Made by a program: the position numbers and the translations under genes. Shown piece after piece: positions 35,201 through 42,972 of a stretch of 64,000 bases of DNA. Positions within the stretch are counted from its first letter, which is position 1; each line of letters starts with the position of its first letter. The notes beneath the pieces were generated by a model. That model did no database searches. It saw nothing but the letters and a program-made list of their open reading frames with translations, and had not been told where the DNA came from. The stretch spans positions 171,809 to 235,808 of the forward strand of contig NZ_SSOB01000006.1 of assembly GCF_004801405.1 (NCBI RefSeq), read 5' to 3'. Source of the DNA: Cohnella fermenti. GTDB lineage: Bacteria; Bacillota; Bacilli; Paenibacillales; Paenibacillaceae.

Positions 35201-36121
35201 CTGCAAGTCGGCGATCTCCACCGGGTCATAAGCGTGCCTGTTGTTGACGTTGGCTGCCACGGGCGAGAACAAGTGGAAGTTCACGGTTTTGTCCGGGTTG
35301 TGCAACGTGTGGACGAATTCCGGCAAGCTTAATTTATGATCCAGTTTAAAAGAATAAGGCGCGGTGGCGCTGCGATAAATCTCGGATGAAATATAGCGAT
35401 TGGAGGCTGTGCGGATCTTGAGCAGGAAGGAATTGGTCTCACTCAATAAATCCATGTCGCCCCCGATGTAGCCGAAGCCGGCTTCCGCTTCTTCGCCGTA
35501 ATATTTATCCCCTGGCGTCAGACTCCGCAAGGTGATCCCGTCCGCAGGCGAGATTAACGTATTCGACCCGCCGTCTCCGCGGTAAGCCGTATTAAACATG
35601 CTCTGTTTAAAGGTAAAACCGAGCGACTTCATATCCACCGTCGTGTAGGTGCCGGATATCCAATCGTTCGTCTTATCCACCTTGACCTCCACGTCATCCG
35701 TGTTGGCCGTAAACGTCCATGTTTCCTTAACCTTCAGATAGGCATTCTGATACGAGATCCCGCTGACCACTGCCGTGTTGCCGCTTACAGAAACAGTCGG
35801 GCTGCTCGTCAGAGAGGCTGTTGTAACCGGAGTACTCCCTCTCGGCACCTCGAAGCTGGAGAGAATGCCGTCTGTATCCAGCGTTTCGACCGAATTGATC
35901 TTCAGCGAATCGATTTTGCTTTTGAGATTGTAATCAAGCGACAACTCGACATTGCCGCCGCTCACGGTTAGTCGCTTGTTCAGCGTATCGTTCGTTATCG
36001 CCCCCGCTGCCGCAGCAGGTTGGGCCTGCAAAGGACCCCATACCTGACTGGACAGCAAAGCGATACAAAGGGACAGCAAGGCGGAGATCGTCACGATTAG
36101 CGCTTTCTTCAATGGATTCAT
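32225..36121 (-). CDS. Large secreted glycosidase-like protein with F5/8C domain and two C-terminal repeats
   Basis: A 1298-residue exported protein with a signal peptide at 1-39 (ALIVTISALLSLCIALLSSQ, then AAAA). An N-terminal beta-sandwich covers about 40-330. An (alpha/alpha)-barrel-like catalytic region at about 335-840 contains GLMEIQWGIDAMLAMQTSAS, SEADEAIPLAAAAYINATGD, WVRNQAKAYPLNL-like text and GDVFPQTTGEMVGAY. It resembles inverting glycosidases of the GH78/GH95/GH65 fold group, but no family is certain. A discoidin domain lies at about 855-995. Two homologous repeats of about 140 residues follow (FTNTQSVNNWNYQEWLWNGG and FSSTQGTKNWFYEEEAGGIL), probably sugar-binding. GGAGG precedes the ATG. 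It sits between the binding lipoprotein and the GH127-like gene. Confidence 0.75.
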   Translation of the reverse strand: MNPLKKALIVTISALLSLCIALLSSQVWGPLQAQPAAAAGAITNDTLNKRLTVSGGNVELSLDYNLKSKIDSLKINSVETLDTDGILSSFEVPRGSTPVTTASLTSSPTVSVSGNTAVVSGISYQNAYLKVKETWTFTANTDDVEVKVDKTNDWISGTYTTVDMKSLGFTFKQSMFNTAYRGDGGSNTLISPADGITLRSLTPGDKYYGEEAEAGFGYIGGDMDLLSETNSFLLKIRTASNRYISSEIYRSATAPYSFKLDHKLSLPEFVHTLHNPDKTVNFHLFSPVAANVNNRHAYDPVEIADLQSDSITYTISAQLSLDDYYDIGSFPAASGINEEKFARFITEFGRDSIVDLLGVGGAWNALRPEYSGLMEIQWGIDAMLAMQTSASNRIALEALRKNTEMAIAVQDSYGHIRGVAGGQVYEFPEDSEADEAIPLAAAAYINATGDAAWANTVKTGIRKALDFRLSKDSNGNGLVEATLATNTGLSAQAYLDQVYLGGEDAYINALMYGALTQWADIEEKAIGDSAKAQYYRDKAGKLKEAYNKDLIYGGLWSNTNQGFIGWRNMNGTMKADVKYVHVDSAAIKYGVANKERMQSILYGGFDTYQGLDDWMVRNQAKAYPLNLYPMDGTEVNPTFTASFPDWENGDVFPQTTGEMVGAYARAGSALPLKYIKNIIDVYYQPGDPYWAQDVFTWQMTGIFGMYTKMDVNMEAGATLITDILGIKPKYDALEVNPVLDSSLFGTEINYNMRGHQYRIRYDGQLSRTIMLNDGAETVRFMWNNMKPGYAYTINDNGTSYSRTADANGLVTYNITAAGARTVTISDDMGTGTSTSRSGSGASTVSGTQTSAKAIDGNAATYWSSAAYADAGHTESIFVDMGANTAVKQVQVTPRSGGSGFPIDFKFQSSLDGIEWFDVPSANYSNYVNPGSATQSFMFNAPVLARYIRMHATRLGADGASYAMQVAELQPYAVAATMNEPGIKKFKATSGFTNTQSVNNWNYQEWLWNGGTMTVNPMTWVGGRWQGTSDYSLIGSGWMHPDDNREAVRIYTVPQAGTVKVTGVVRLRYSGGNGIKVKILKNGSPWWPSSGYETITDITGVAFQGVTSVNEGDQFSFVVNNNGNSNSDTTYWAPQIAFVDTYNGDTDFSSTQGTKNWFYEEEAGGILSNMTWDNANGRWNGSATYSLITNQWQHPDAGQDAVRVFKAPRDGMVEITAAGNVRKSAAGGDGVQVRILRNNETIWPSAGGWQFIARNDTTGLNMNVLLYVRQGDELKFYVNRYNTITSDSTTWIPQIQYTE

Positions 36122-36169
36122 GGCTAATTCCTCCAGAAGATAATGAATTCGATTAGCGATCGCTCATTG

Positions 36170-37957
36170 CTATTTTCCTTGAAGCACCCGGAAATAGTCC
36201 GACATGTCCTCTTTGGCCGCCTCATATTTATCGGCCTTGAATTCATTTAATACCGAATCGAAGGCTTGATTTAGTTCGGTATCGTCCTTGGCTGTGAGAA
36301 TTTTAGCCACCTTCTGTGCCACGAACTCTCCCCAGAACCAGTTCCCGACTTCGCTTGCGTTCTCGCCGTATGGAGCGACATGCGATCCGTCGATTGCCAG
36401 CTTCTCCACGGCTACCGCGTGTCTCGCCGTTTCAAAGGCATCCATCTGCACCGGATAGCTCTTCTGCCAGGTTACCGGATTATAGCCGAATAATCCGACC
36501 GCAGTGCGCAAAGCTTTGGAGGTGAAGCCGTCGCTGTAGAACGGATCGTAAAGACCGTAATAGCTTGCCGACTTCCCATCCGCCGTTTTTTGCCCGCTTG
36601 CGATCGCCTGACCAAAGGCCTCGTCCTTAAATACGCGTTTGCCGTCTTTCTCCGTATAAAGTCCGGCACTCTCCGGTCCCCATGTCATCAGCTCCATCGC
36701 TTCGTCGGAATAAAGCCAGTCGAAGTACTCCAGCAGACGCGGCAAGTCTTTTACCTTTTTGCTGATCATGACATTATAGAAACCGCTTGGATACGTGGCA
36801 TCCACGTATGTTTTGCCGCTTGCCGCCTTCGGCCAAGGAATCGGTCTCAGATCGTACTCGGGATTGATCTGCTTCAGGGATTCCCTCGACTTGGACCAAT
36901 TATCCGAATAGCTTGCTACCGCAATTCGGCCGGAATTGAGCTTCTCCATATACTGCTCGGTCTTCTGAATGACATAATCATTGTCCAGCAGCTTGTCGGC
37001 GTACCATTGATTGATGGTCTTGTAGTAATCCCTCATGCCCGGATTATCCAAGAATCCGCTTACATTTCCGCTCCCATCAATCATCCAGCCGGGATTCGTA
37101 TACAATGTACTGAAGTGATAGATGCTCCAGTTCATCATGCTCAGCGGAATGACCGGCTTGTCGCCTTCGACCAAATTCAGGTCTTTGATTTGCTGAAGCA
37201 GCTTAGTGAATTCCTCGACGGTTTCGATTTTCGGATCAAGCGCCAGTTCATCCGCCGTATAATTGCGAGGGTTCGCATTGAGATCCTTTTCGATTTCGCT
37301 CATGGTTTTAAATTTATATCCCAGTTTTTTGAGGATATCCTCCCTTACGACCAAGCCCATGCTCGTTTGCCCTTTGTAGAAAATATCGTCGTCCGGAATG
37401 TTCGCTCCAACTTGCGGATCGCTCTTGAACGGCGTTGAATTAGGCAGTGCGATAATATGTCCGTCTTGGTCCTTCAACATGTTCCAGGCCAGCTCCGACG
37501 TCCACTTTTTAATATTGGGCAGTTGGTCGATATATTCGTCTAGCGCTACGAATTTGTCGCTCGCATAAAATTTGCTCACATTCGGATTATCGACCAATAC
37601 CACATCGGGAAGCGTATCGGAAGCGACCAACAAATTAAATTTCTCTTCCGGTCTCATTCCGGACGCCGTAATGATCTCGCTTACCTTGATCTTGAATTTA
37701 TTCTCGATATACGGCGTAACGACATCGTTCGGATTGTTGTAGAAGTCCTGCGGCGTGCTGTGAACGGCATCGAAGAAGCTATATTCCATCTCCTCCAGCG
37801 GAGCTTCCGAAGAAGCGCCGGAGGCCGGGCTCGAACCCTCGTTCTCCACCACGGTGTTTGACGTGTCATTGTTGCAACCGGCCAAAGCCGTCGATACCGC
37901 CAAAGTGCCGATCAGCGCGACCGTATGCCATTTGCGCTTCCATCCTGCCAAGTTCAT
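36170..37957 (-). CDS. Oligosaccharide-binding lipoprotein of an LplA-type ABC importer
   Basis: A 595-residue lipoprotein with lipobox ALAGC (Cys28). It has the long solute-binding fold of LplA/YtcQ proteins: ENKFKIKVSEIITASGMRPE, DTLPDVVLVDNPNVSKFYAS, KYKF-type linker text and WGPESAGLYTEKDGKRVFKD. These longer binding proteins take up oligosaccharides released from plant polysaccharides such as rhamnogalacturonan. It follows its two permeases, the usual order for this type (lplB-ytcP-lplA). GGGGAG precedes the ATG. Confidence 0.9.
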   Translation of the reverse strand: MNLAGWKRKWHTVALIGTLAVSTALAGCNNDTSNTVVENEGSSPASGASSEAPLEEMEYSFFDAVHSTPQDFYNNPNDVVTPYIENKFKIKVSEIITASGMRPEEKFNLLVASDTLPDVVLVDNPNVSKFYASDKFVALDEYIDQLPNIKKWTSELAWNMLKDQDGHIIALPNSTPFKSDPQVGANIPDDDIFYKGQTSMGLVVREDILKKLGYKFKTMSEIEKDLNANPRNYTADELALDPKIETVEEFTKLLQQIKDLNLVEGDKPVIPLSMMNWSIYHFSTLYTNPGWMIDGSGNVSGFLDNPGMRDYYKTINQWYADKLLDNDYVIQKTEQYMEKLNSGRIAVASYSDNWSKSRESLKQINPEYDLRPIPWPKAASGKTYVDATYPSGFYNVMISKKVKDLPRLLEYFDWLYSDEAMELMTWGPESAGLYTEKDGKRVFKDEAFGQAIASGQKTADGKSASYYGLYDPFYSDGFTSKALRTAVGLFGYNPVTWQKSYPVQMDAFETARHAVAVEKLAIDGSHVAPYGENASEVGNWFWGEFVAQKVAKILTAKDDTELNQAFDSVLNEFKADKYEAAKEDMSDYFRVLQGK

Positions 37958-38026
37958 AGATCTGTCTCCCCTTATTTAGTAGTTAATATATCTATAGCCG
38001 CGCTGCAGTCGCGGGTATATTCGCAA

Positions 38027-38911
38027 TCAGGCTTTAACTGCGCCCATGGTTACGCCTTTGACAAAATACTTCTGCAAAAAAGGATAGACGCAGACGGCCG
38101 GCACCACCGAAACGATCAGAGTGCTCATCTTAATGGCTTCCGGCGTTACATTGCTTTTTCCCTGAGACATTAACGCCATTTGTTGAAAATCCTTCGCTTG
38201 TGCCTCGAACATAATTTTATATAACAGCGTTTGCAGCGGATGCAGCCTGGTATCAGTCATATACAGGAACGCGTCAAACCACGAATTCCATTGCGCCACC
38301 CCGACAAATAATGCGATCGTTATAAAAACCGGTACGGACAGCGGAACGACGATCTTCCTGAATATCGTCAAATCACCGGCTCCGTCGATTTTCGCCGATT
38401 CCTCCAGACTTTCCGGAAGCCCTCTTAAGAAAGTGGCGATAATAATCATATGGAAAGTGCTAAACATGCCTGGCAGGATATACACCCAGAAGCTATTCAT
38501 CAGATGCAGCTTATTGATCAGAATATAGGACGGAATCAGGCCGCCTGCTACGAACATAGGGACCATAAAATAGAGCATCAATCCCTTCTTGCCGTAAAGA
38601 TCATCCTTGGAAATCGCATAAGCGGCGAGCCCGGTAACGATGAGGTGCAGAAGCGTACCGGTCAGTGTCCGGGCAACCGATATCCCGAATGCGTTGACGA
38701 TCAGATCGTTCGAGAATACGGCTTTATAGTTTTCGAAGGTCGGATGACTTGGCAAGAAGGTAATGATTCGGCTGGCCGATGTCGTTCCGTCGCTAAAGGA
38801 ATAAGCCAGCACATATAAGAAGGGATAAACGGTAATCGCGCAAAGAGAGAGCAATAGGACGACAATAACCGTATTGGCACTCTTTTCATAAATGTGATGT
38901 TTGGGATACAT
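38027..38911 (-). CDS. ABC importer permease, YtcP/LplC type
   Basis: A 294-residue permease with six predicted helices. The EAA-loop motif reads LPESLEESAKIDGAGDLTIFRKIVVPLSVP, and the end LQKYFVKGVTMGAVKA is characteristic of YtcP/LplC. GGAGG lies 6 nt before the ATG. It pairs with the LplB-type permease 27 bp upstream and with the lipoprotein downstream. No ATPase gene is present in the cluster. Confidence 0.92.
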   Translation of the reverse strand: MYPKHHIYEKSANTVIVVLLLSLCAITVYPFLYVLAYSFSDGTTSASRIITFLPSHPTFENYKAVFSNDLIVNAFGISVARTLTGTLLHLIVTGLAAYAISKDDLYGKKGLMLYFMVPMFVAGGLIPSYILINKLHLMNSFWVYILPGMFSTFHMIIIATFLRGLPESLEESAKIDGAGDLTIFRKIVVPLSVPVFITIALFVGVAQWNSWFDAFLYMTDTRLHPLQTLLYKIMFEAQAKDFQQMALMSQGKSNVTPEAIKMSTLIVSVVPAVCVYPFLQKYFVKGVTMGAVKA

Positions 38912-38938
38912 GCGCTTCCTCCATTATGGATCGCAGAA

Positions 38939-39883
38939 TCAATATAGGCCGTAGCCATTCACTTTCTTGGACAAGCGATTAGAGAGTACAATTAAAATTA
39001 AAGCAACAATGGATTGGAAAAGGCCGATGGCCGATGCATACGAATAGTGGGCATATTGCACACCGATCTTGTAAACCAAAATGTCGAGGTTGTCCGAGGC
39101 GCTGCTCACCATTGCATTTCTGAGGTTAAATAAGGTTTCAAAGTTTGGTGTCATGGTGCCGCCTACCGAGAAGTTGACGCTCACGATACTTCCCGTTGTC
39201 AGAATGAACAGCACGATAATCGTCGGGGCGATTCCCGGCAGCGTAATATGCCAAATTCTTTTGACGCGACCCGCACCGTCCACGATGGCCGCTTCATAGA
39301 GCTGCTGATCGATCGCGGTGATCGCGGCCAGATAAATAATCGAGTTCCAACCGATCTCCTTCCAGATCGCCGATCCGATGGCAATTCCCCAGAAATAATG
39401 CGGTTCTCGCATAAAAGCGATGGCCTCGCCTCCAAAGACGGAAGTAATGATGATGTTAACAATTCCCGTGTCTTGATCGAGCAACCGGTAGACGATTCCG
39501 CCGATGATGACCCAAGAAATAAAATGCGGCAAGTAAGTGATGGATTGCACGGTCTTCTTGAACCGCCCTTCCCTCAGCTCGTTTACCATTAAGGCCATCA
39601 GAATAGGCATCGGGAACCCGATCAGAATCGCAAACACGTTGATGCCCAATGTGTTCTTTAAGGAATCGTAGAAGTCGGGGTTGTCGAACATGGCGGCAAA
39701 GTGCTTGAATCCGACAAACGGGCTGGAGAGAAAGCCTTGGGAAACCGTGTAATCCTGGAAAGCGATAACGATGCCTAACATTGGCAAATAGTTAAATATA
39801 AATACGGCAGCTACCGCTGGAACTAAGAATAGGTACAGCGTTTTTCGCCGCTTGACTCGTTTCCAAACCTGCCTTCTTTCCAT
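38939..39883 (-). CDS. ABC importer permease, LplB type
   Basis: A 314-residue permease with six predicted helices, beginning with the family-typical short basic N-terminus and LYLFLVPAVAAVFIFNYLPM. GIVIAFQDY follows. The EAA motif reads IDQQLYEAAIVDGAGRVKRIWHITLPGI, and the end (SNRLSKKVNGYGLY) is the usual LplB ending. AGGAGC precedes the ATG. It follows the GH78-like gene by 15 bp, which links import with intracellular breakdown. Confidence 0.92.
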   Translation of the reverse strand: MERRQVWKRVKRRKTLYLFLVPAVAAVFIFNYLPMLGIVIAFQDYTVSQGFLSSPFVGFKHFAAMFDNPDFYDSLKNTLGINVFAILIGFPMPILMALMVNELREGRFKKTVQSITYLPHFISWVIIGGIVYRLLDQDTGIVNIIITSVFGGEAIAFMREPHYFWGIAIGSAIWKEIGWNSIIYLAAITAIDQQLYEAAIVDGAGRVKRIWHITLPGIAPTIIVLFILTTGSIVSVNFSVGGTMTPNFETLFNLRNAMVSSASDNLDILVYKIGVQYAHYSYASAIGLFQSIVALILIVLSNRLSKKVNGYGLY

Positions 39884-39898
39884 TGCTGACGCTCCTAT

Positions 39899-42310
39899 CT
39901 ACTTGTTGATGATGAGATGGATCTGTCCCTTCAACGAACTCGATTGTTCCACGCGGGCCCCATGCACGAATGGCGGCGGAACTTCCAGCAATACGTTGTA
40001 TCTCTCCGGAACATGGGCTATAAGCTCAAACCGGCTTTCCGTTTGGTGCCATTCGACGCTAATCGTGCCTCCCTGGCAGATCAATGTTCCTTTGCACCAT
40101 TTTAATCCGCAGGGATGAGGGGCGAGCCTAACCGTACGATTAAGCTCATCGGGCGCGTGCAGGCCGAGTATGTCGCGAACGAGCCACACGCCGGCGTGCG
40201 AAGCAAATCCGTGACACACGCTGTCCGAGCTTACCGTATGCTCCCACAATGTTCCGGGTCCGTTGTCGATCATGTACGAGAATAAGGCCTTCATTTCTTG
40301 CAGCAGACGACGATGTTCTCCCCAACCTGCCAGAAGATCGAAGCGAAGAAAATAACCGATGAATACGTTGGCGCGCGCCAGCGCGACATCCGAAGCAAGC
40401 TGAGGGGCAGACGGACCGTGCGCTTCGATTAATCGGCTGACCATCTCGGCCCGATCGGACCGATCGGATACGGCAAACCTGAGCACATAATATTGGACGG
40501 CTTCGGAGCAAAGAGATCCCGGTGTCAGCCCGCGCTCCGAATCATGGGCAAGCGAATCGGCATACCAGCTTCCGGTAAAGGAGCTGCCAAGCAATAAGCG
40601 CTGCAAACGATCGGCTTTGTCCGCCCACTCCGTATTCCGATAGATTTCGCCTGCGCGTTGCAACACATAGGCATAGAGCGCGTTCGTTCCGACAGAGATG
40701 GGAGATTTGTATTCCGGCAGGTTGGCGGACGACCATTCTACGAACACATAGCCCGGAAGGTTCTCCAGCAAGCCTGCCAAGTTCTCATAAAGAGCGAACT
40801 GACCGATCAGGTCTGCTACCGTCTGTCGATAATCCGCCAGCATTGAAGTGTCACCCGATCTGCTAACGTATTCGTCCAGCTCCAGGATAAGAAACAAGGG
40901 CCAATTCGGAATAAAACAGCCTTGATTGGCGAAGCCGGACGGATAGCAGACCGGGAAAAAACCTTCGTCTAGCGGCGCTTGATCCGAGCGGAGAAAATTA
41001 TCGAGCATCGCCCGCTCCACGGATGTATCGCCGAGCATCAGCAGCGCCGCTCTTCCGGACCAGTAGGAATCGCACAGCCATCCGGCCCGCTCCCTTCCCG
41101 GACAATCCATGAATACGTCCAGCGTATTCATGATCAGGGTTTGCTCCGCCGCATCATAAATCCGGTTTAATTCCCCGTCATTACATAAGAAGGCTTTGTG
41201 CAATGGCGGCTGAAATTGATATAAAACCGTAAATAAATCATGAATCGTAAACGCTTGGCCGCGCACGATCAGCTTCACATAACGGAAGGCGTGGGGCTCG
41301 AAGACTACGAAGGTAAACCGGCCGGGCTGGCTATTCAAACGAATGACGCAGTTGCTTCCCGAGCGCCTCGGATTGAAGGTTCCCCGATCTTCAAGCAAAT
41401 CTGTGAATACCAGATCCAAAGTGCCCGCTTCCAGGCATGTATATTCGATCCCGATAAAACCGCTGTTCATCTCGCCGAAATCATACGCCAAAGCTGCGGC
41501 TCTGCCCGGAGCAGGTTGAATCGTACAATGGTTGTCCCGATCCATGCGCTGGATGATTCCGGTAAAGGGAAGCGGAAGCTCTCTGCTGCATGCCACGGAA
41601 GGGCGGTCAACGATCGGAGGGAACGTATGAAAATAATTCGTTTCCTCCCTAAAATGCGGGTGCGGGGCAATCGCCAGATCCGGGTCGACTTCCGTATCGT
41701 GAACGGATATGAGCCTGGCGTTTCTCGTCACGCGCATATCCGGCAATGGCACGACTCTTGGCAGCAATACGGGCCGCTCATCCAGTTCCTCCACTTCCGT
41801 CTGTCCCACCGGCTCCTCTCCGACATTCGTACGCCAATCGATAAAGGACCGATCCATGTCATAGGTTTCGCCCAGACATCTTGCATGGGAGAAGGCTTCG
41901 GTCAGTTGTCGCCGTTGATAAAGTCTGAAGCCTTGCCAGCTATGATCCGTATAAGCCAACACGGTATCGCCAACCGTCAATTCAGCCATCAGGAAGCTGG
42001 ATTCCCCCGTTACGTACACATTCGGATCATTGTACCCGGCCAGTTCGACCGCCAGCGTATGCTCCCTTCCCTCGGTCATAACAGCCGTAATGTCCAGCAC
42101 ATCCACTCTGGCGTGACCGTGAGCGGCACGCGCAGGTCCATGCCCCATTAATCGACCGTCGACATATAGCCTATAGAAGGTTCGTGCCGTAATCTTCAGC
42201 AAGCAAGCGCCATCCGAAGCTTCCGGCCGCCTGACGACTTTGCGAAATCCAGCTTGTATGTTTTTCTCCAGGTACAGCCCCTTCAAAAAAATCGGCTTAG
42301 CCAGCTTCAT
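39899..42310 (-). CDS. GH78-like (alpha-L-rhamnosidase superfamily) glycosidase
   Basis: An 803-residue cytoplasmic protein. The N-terminal half has beta-sandwich and lectin-like domains (FYRLYVDGRLMGHGPARAAH, YNDPNVYVTGESSFLMAE, YDFGEMNSGFIGIEY). An (alpha/alpha)6 barrel follows: LNTLDVFMDCPGRERAGWLCDSYWSG, GFFPVCYPSG and GTLWEHTVSSDSVCHGFASH. This is the pattern of GH78 and related rhamnosidase-like enzymes. The ATG at 42310 shares its A with the stop of the beta-phosphoglucomutase (TGATG), with GGAGG 11 nt upstream. It probably trims imported oligosaccharides; rhamnose release is likely only by family resemblance. Confidence 0.78.
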   Translation of the reverse strand: MKLAKPIFLKGLYLEKNIQAGFRKVVRRPEASDGACLLKITARTFYRLYVDGRLMGHGPARAAHGHARVDVLDITAVMTEGREHTLAVELAGYNDPNVYVTGESSFLMAELTVGDTVLAYTDHSWQGFRLYQRRQLTEAFSHARCLGETYDMDRSFIDWRTNVGEEPVGQTEVEELDERPVLLPRVVPLPDMRVTRNARLISVHDTEVDPDLAIAPHPHFREETNYFHTFPPIVDRPSVACSRELPLPFTGIIQRMDRDNHCTIQPAPGRAAALAYDFGEMNSGFIGIEYTCLEAGTLDLVFTDLLEDRGTFNPRRSGSNCVIRLNSQPGRFTFVVFEPHAFRYVKLIVRGQAFTIHDLFTVLYQFQPPLHKAFLCNDGELNRIYDAAEQTLIMNTLDVFMDCPGRERAGWLCDSYWSGRAALLMLGDTSVERAMLDNFLRSDQAPLDEGFFPVCYPSGFANQGCFIPNWPLFLILELDEYVSRSGDTSMLADYRQTVADLIGQFALYENLAGLLENLPGYVFVEWSSANLPEYKSPISVGTNALYAYVLQRAGEIYRNTEWADKADRLQRLLLGSSFTGSWYADSLAHDSERGLTPGSLCSEAVQYYVLRFAVSDRSDRAEMVSRLIEAHGPSAPQLASDVALARANVFIGYFLRFDLLAGWGEHRRLLQEMKALFSYMIDNGPGTLWEHTVSSDSVCHGFASHAGVWLVRDILGLHAPDELNRTVRLAPHPCGLKWCKGTLICQGGTISVEWHQTESRFELIAHVPERYNVLLEVPPPFVHGARVEQSSSLKGQIHLIINK

Positions 42311-42972
42311 CAAGGAAATGCCTCCTTGTATGCCGTGGAGGAAAGCAGCTCCTGCAAATCGCTTACGACCAGATCCGCCTCTTGCAACACTTGCTTGTCG
42401 CCTATTCCAATGCATGGCATGCCGGCGTTTCTTGCCGCTTGAATTCCCGCAGTTGAATCCTCCAGCACGAGGCAGAACTCAGGCTGTACCTGCAACAAAT
42501 GTGCGCACTTCAGAAAAACCTCCGGATCCGGCTTCGTATGCGCTACCATGTTTCCGTCTACAGCAGCATCGAACCACTTCTGTATGCCCAAGCGCTCCAG
42601 GATTATGCCCGCGTTTCTGCTGGAGGTGCCCAACCCGATTCGCACCCCTGTCTTTTTTAACGAATCCACGTACAATCGGGCACCCGGCAAGAGATGAGAC
42701 TCGTTTAAGCCGGATAAATATTCGAGATACCATGCATTCTTCCGCGAAGCCCACTCCCGTTTTTTGTCTGCCGGCATGGCCTTATTTCCCTTTAGCAGCA
42801 GATAATCCAGAGATTGCGCCCGGCTGACGCCTTTCAGCCGTTCATTGTCTTCTATAGTAAAAGGAATGTCGAGCCGCTCCGCAACGCGTCGCCACGCCAG
42901 ATAGTGATATTGGGCCGTATCAACCAGAACCCCGTCCAGGTCGAATATCGCCGCTTTTAACACATTATCCAT
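42310..42972 (-). CDS. pgmB: Beta-phosphoglucomutase (HAD family)
   Basis: A 220-residue HAD hydrolase-fold enzyme with FDLDGVLVDTAQYHYLAW (Asp11 nucleophile, Asp13 acid/base). The cap carries RLKGVSRAQSLDYLL, the substrate-specificity motif of beta-phosphoglucomutase. LGTSSRNA (Ser), NMVAHTKPDPEVFL (Lys) and LVLEDSTAGIQAA (metal-binding Glu/Asp) complete the site. It converts beta-glucose 1-phosphate to glucose 6-phosphate. Its start overlaps the GH65 phosphorylase by 8 nt; together they make the standard pair that feeds disaccharide phosphorolysis into glycolysis. Confidence 0.95.
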   Translation of the reverse strand: MDNVLKAAIFDLDGVLVDTAQYHYLAWRRVAERLDIPFTIEDNERLKGVSRAQSLDYLLLKGNKAMPADKKREWASRKNAWYLEYLSGLNESHLLPGARLYVDSLKKTGVRIGLGTSSRNAGIILERLGIQKWFDAAVDGNMVAHTKPDPEVFLKCAHLLQVQPEFCLVLEDSTAGIQAARNAGMPCIGIGDKQVLQEADLVVSDLQELLSSTAYKEAFP

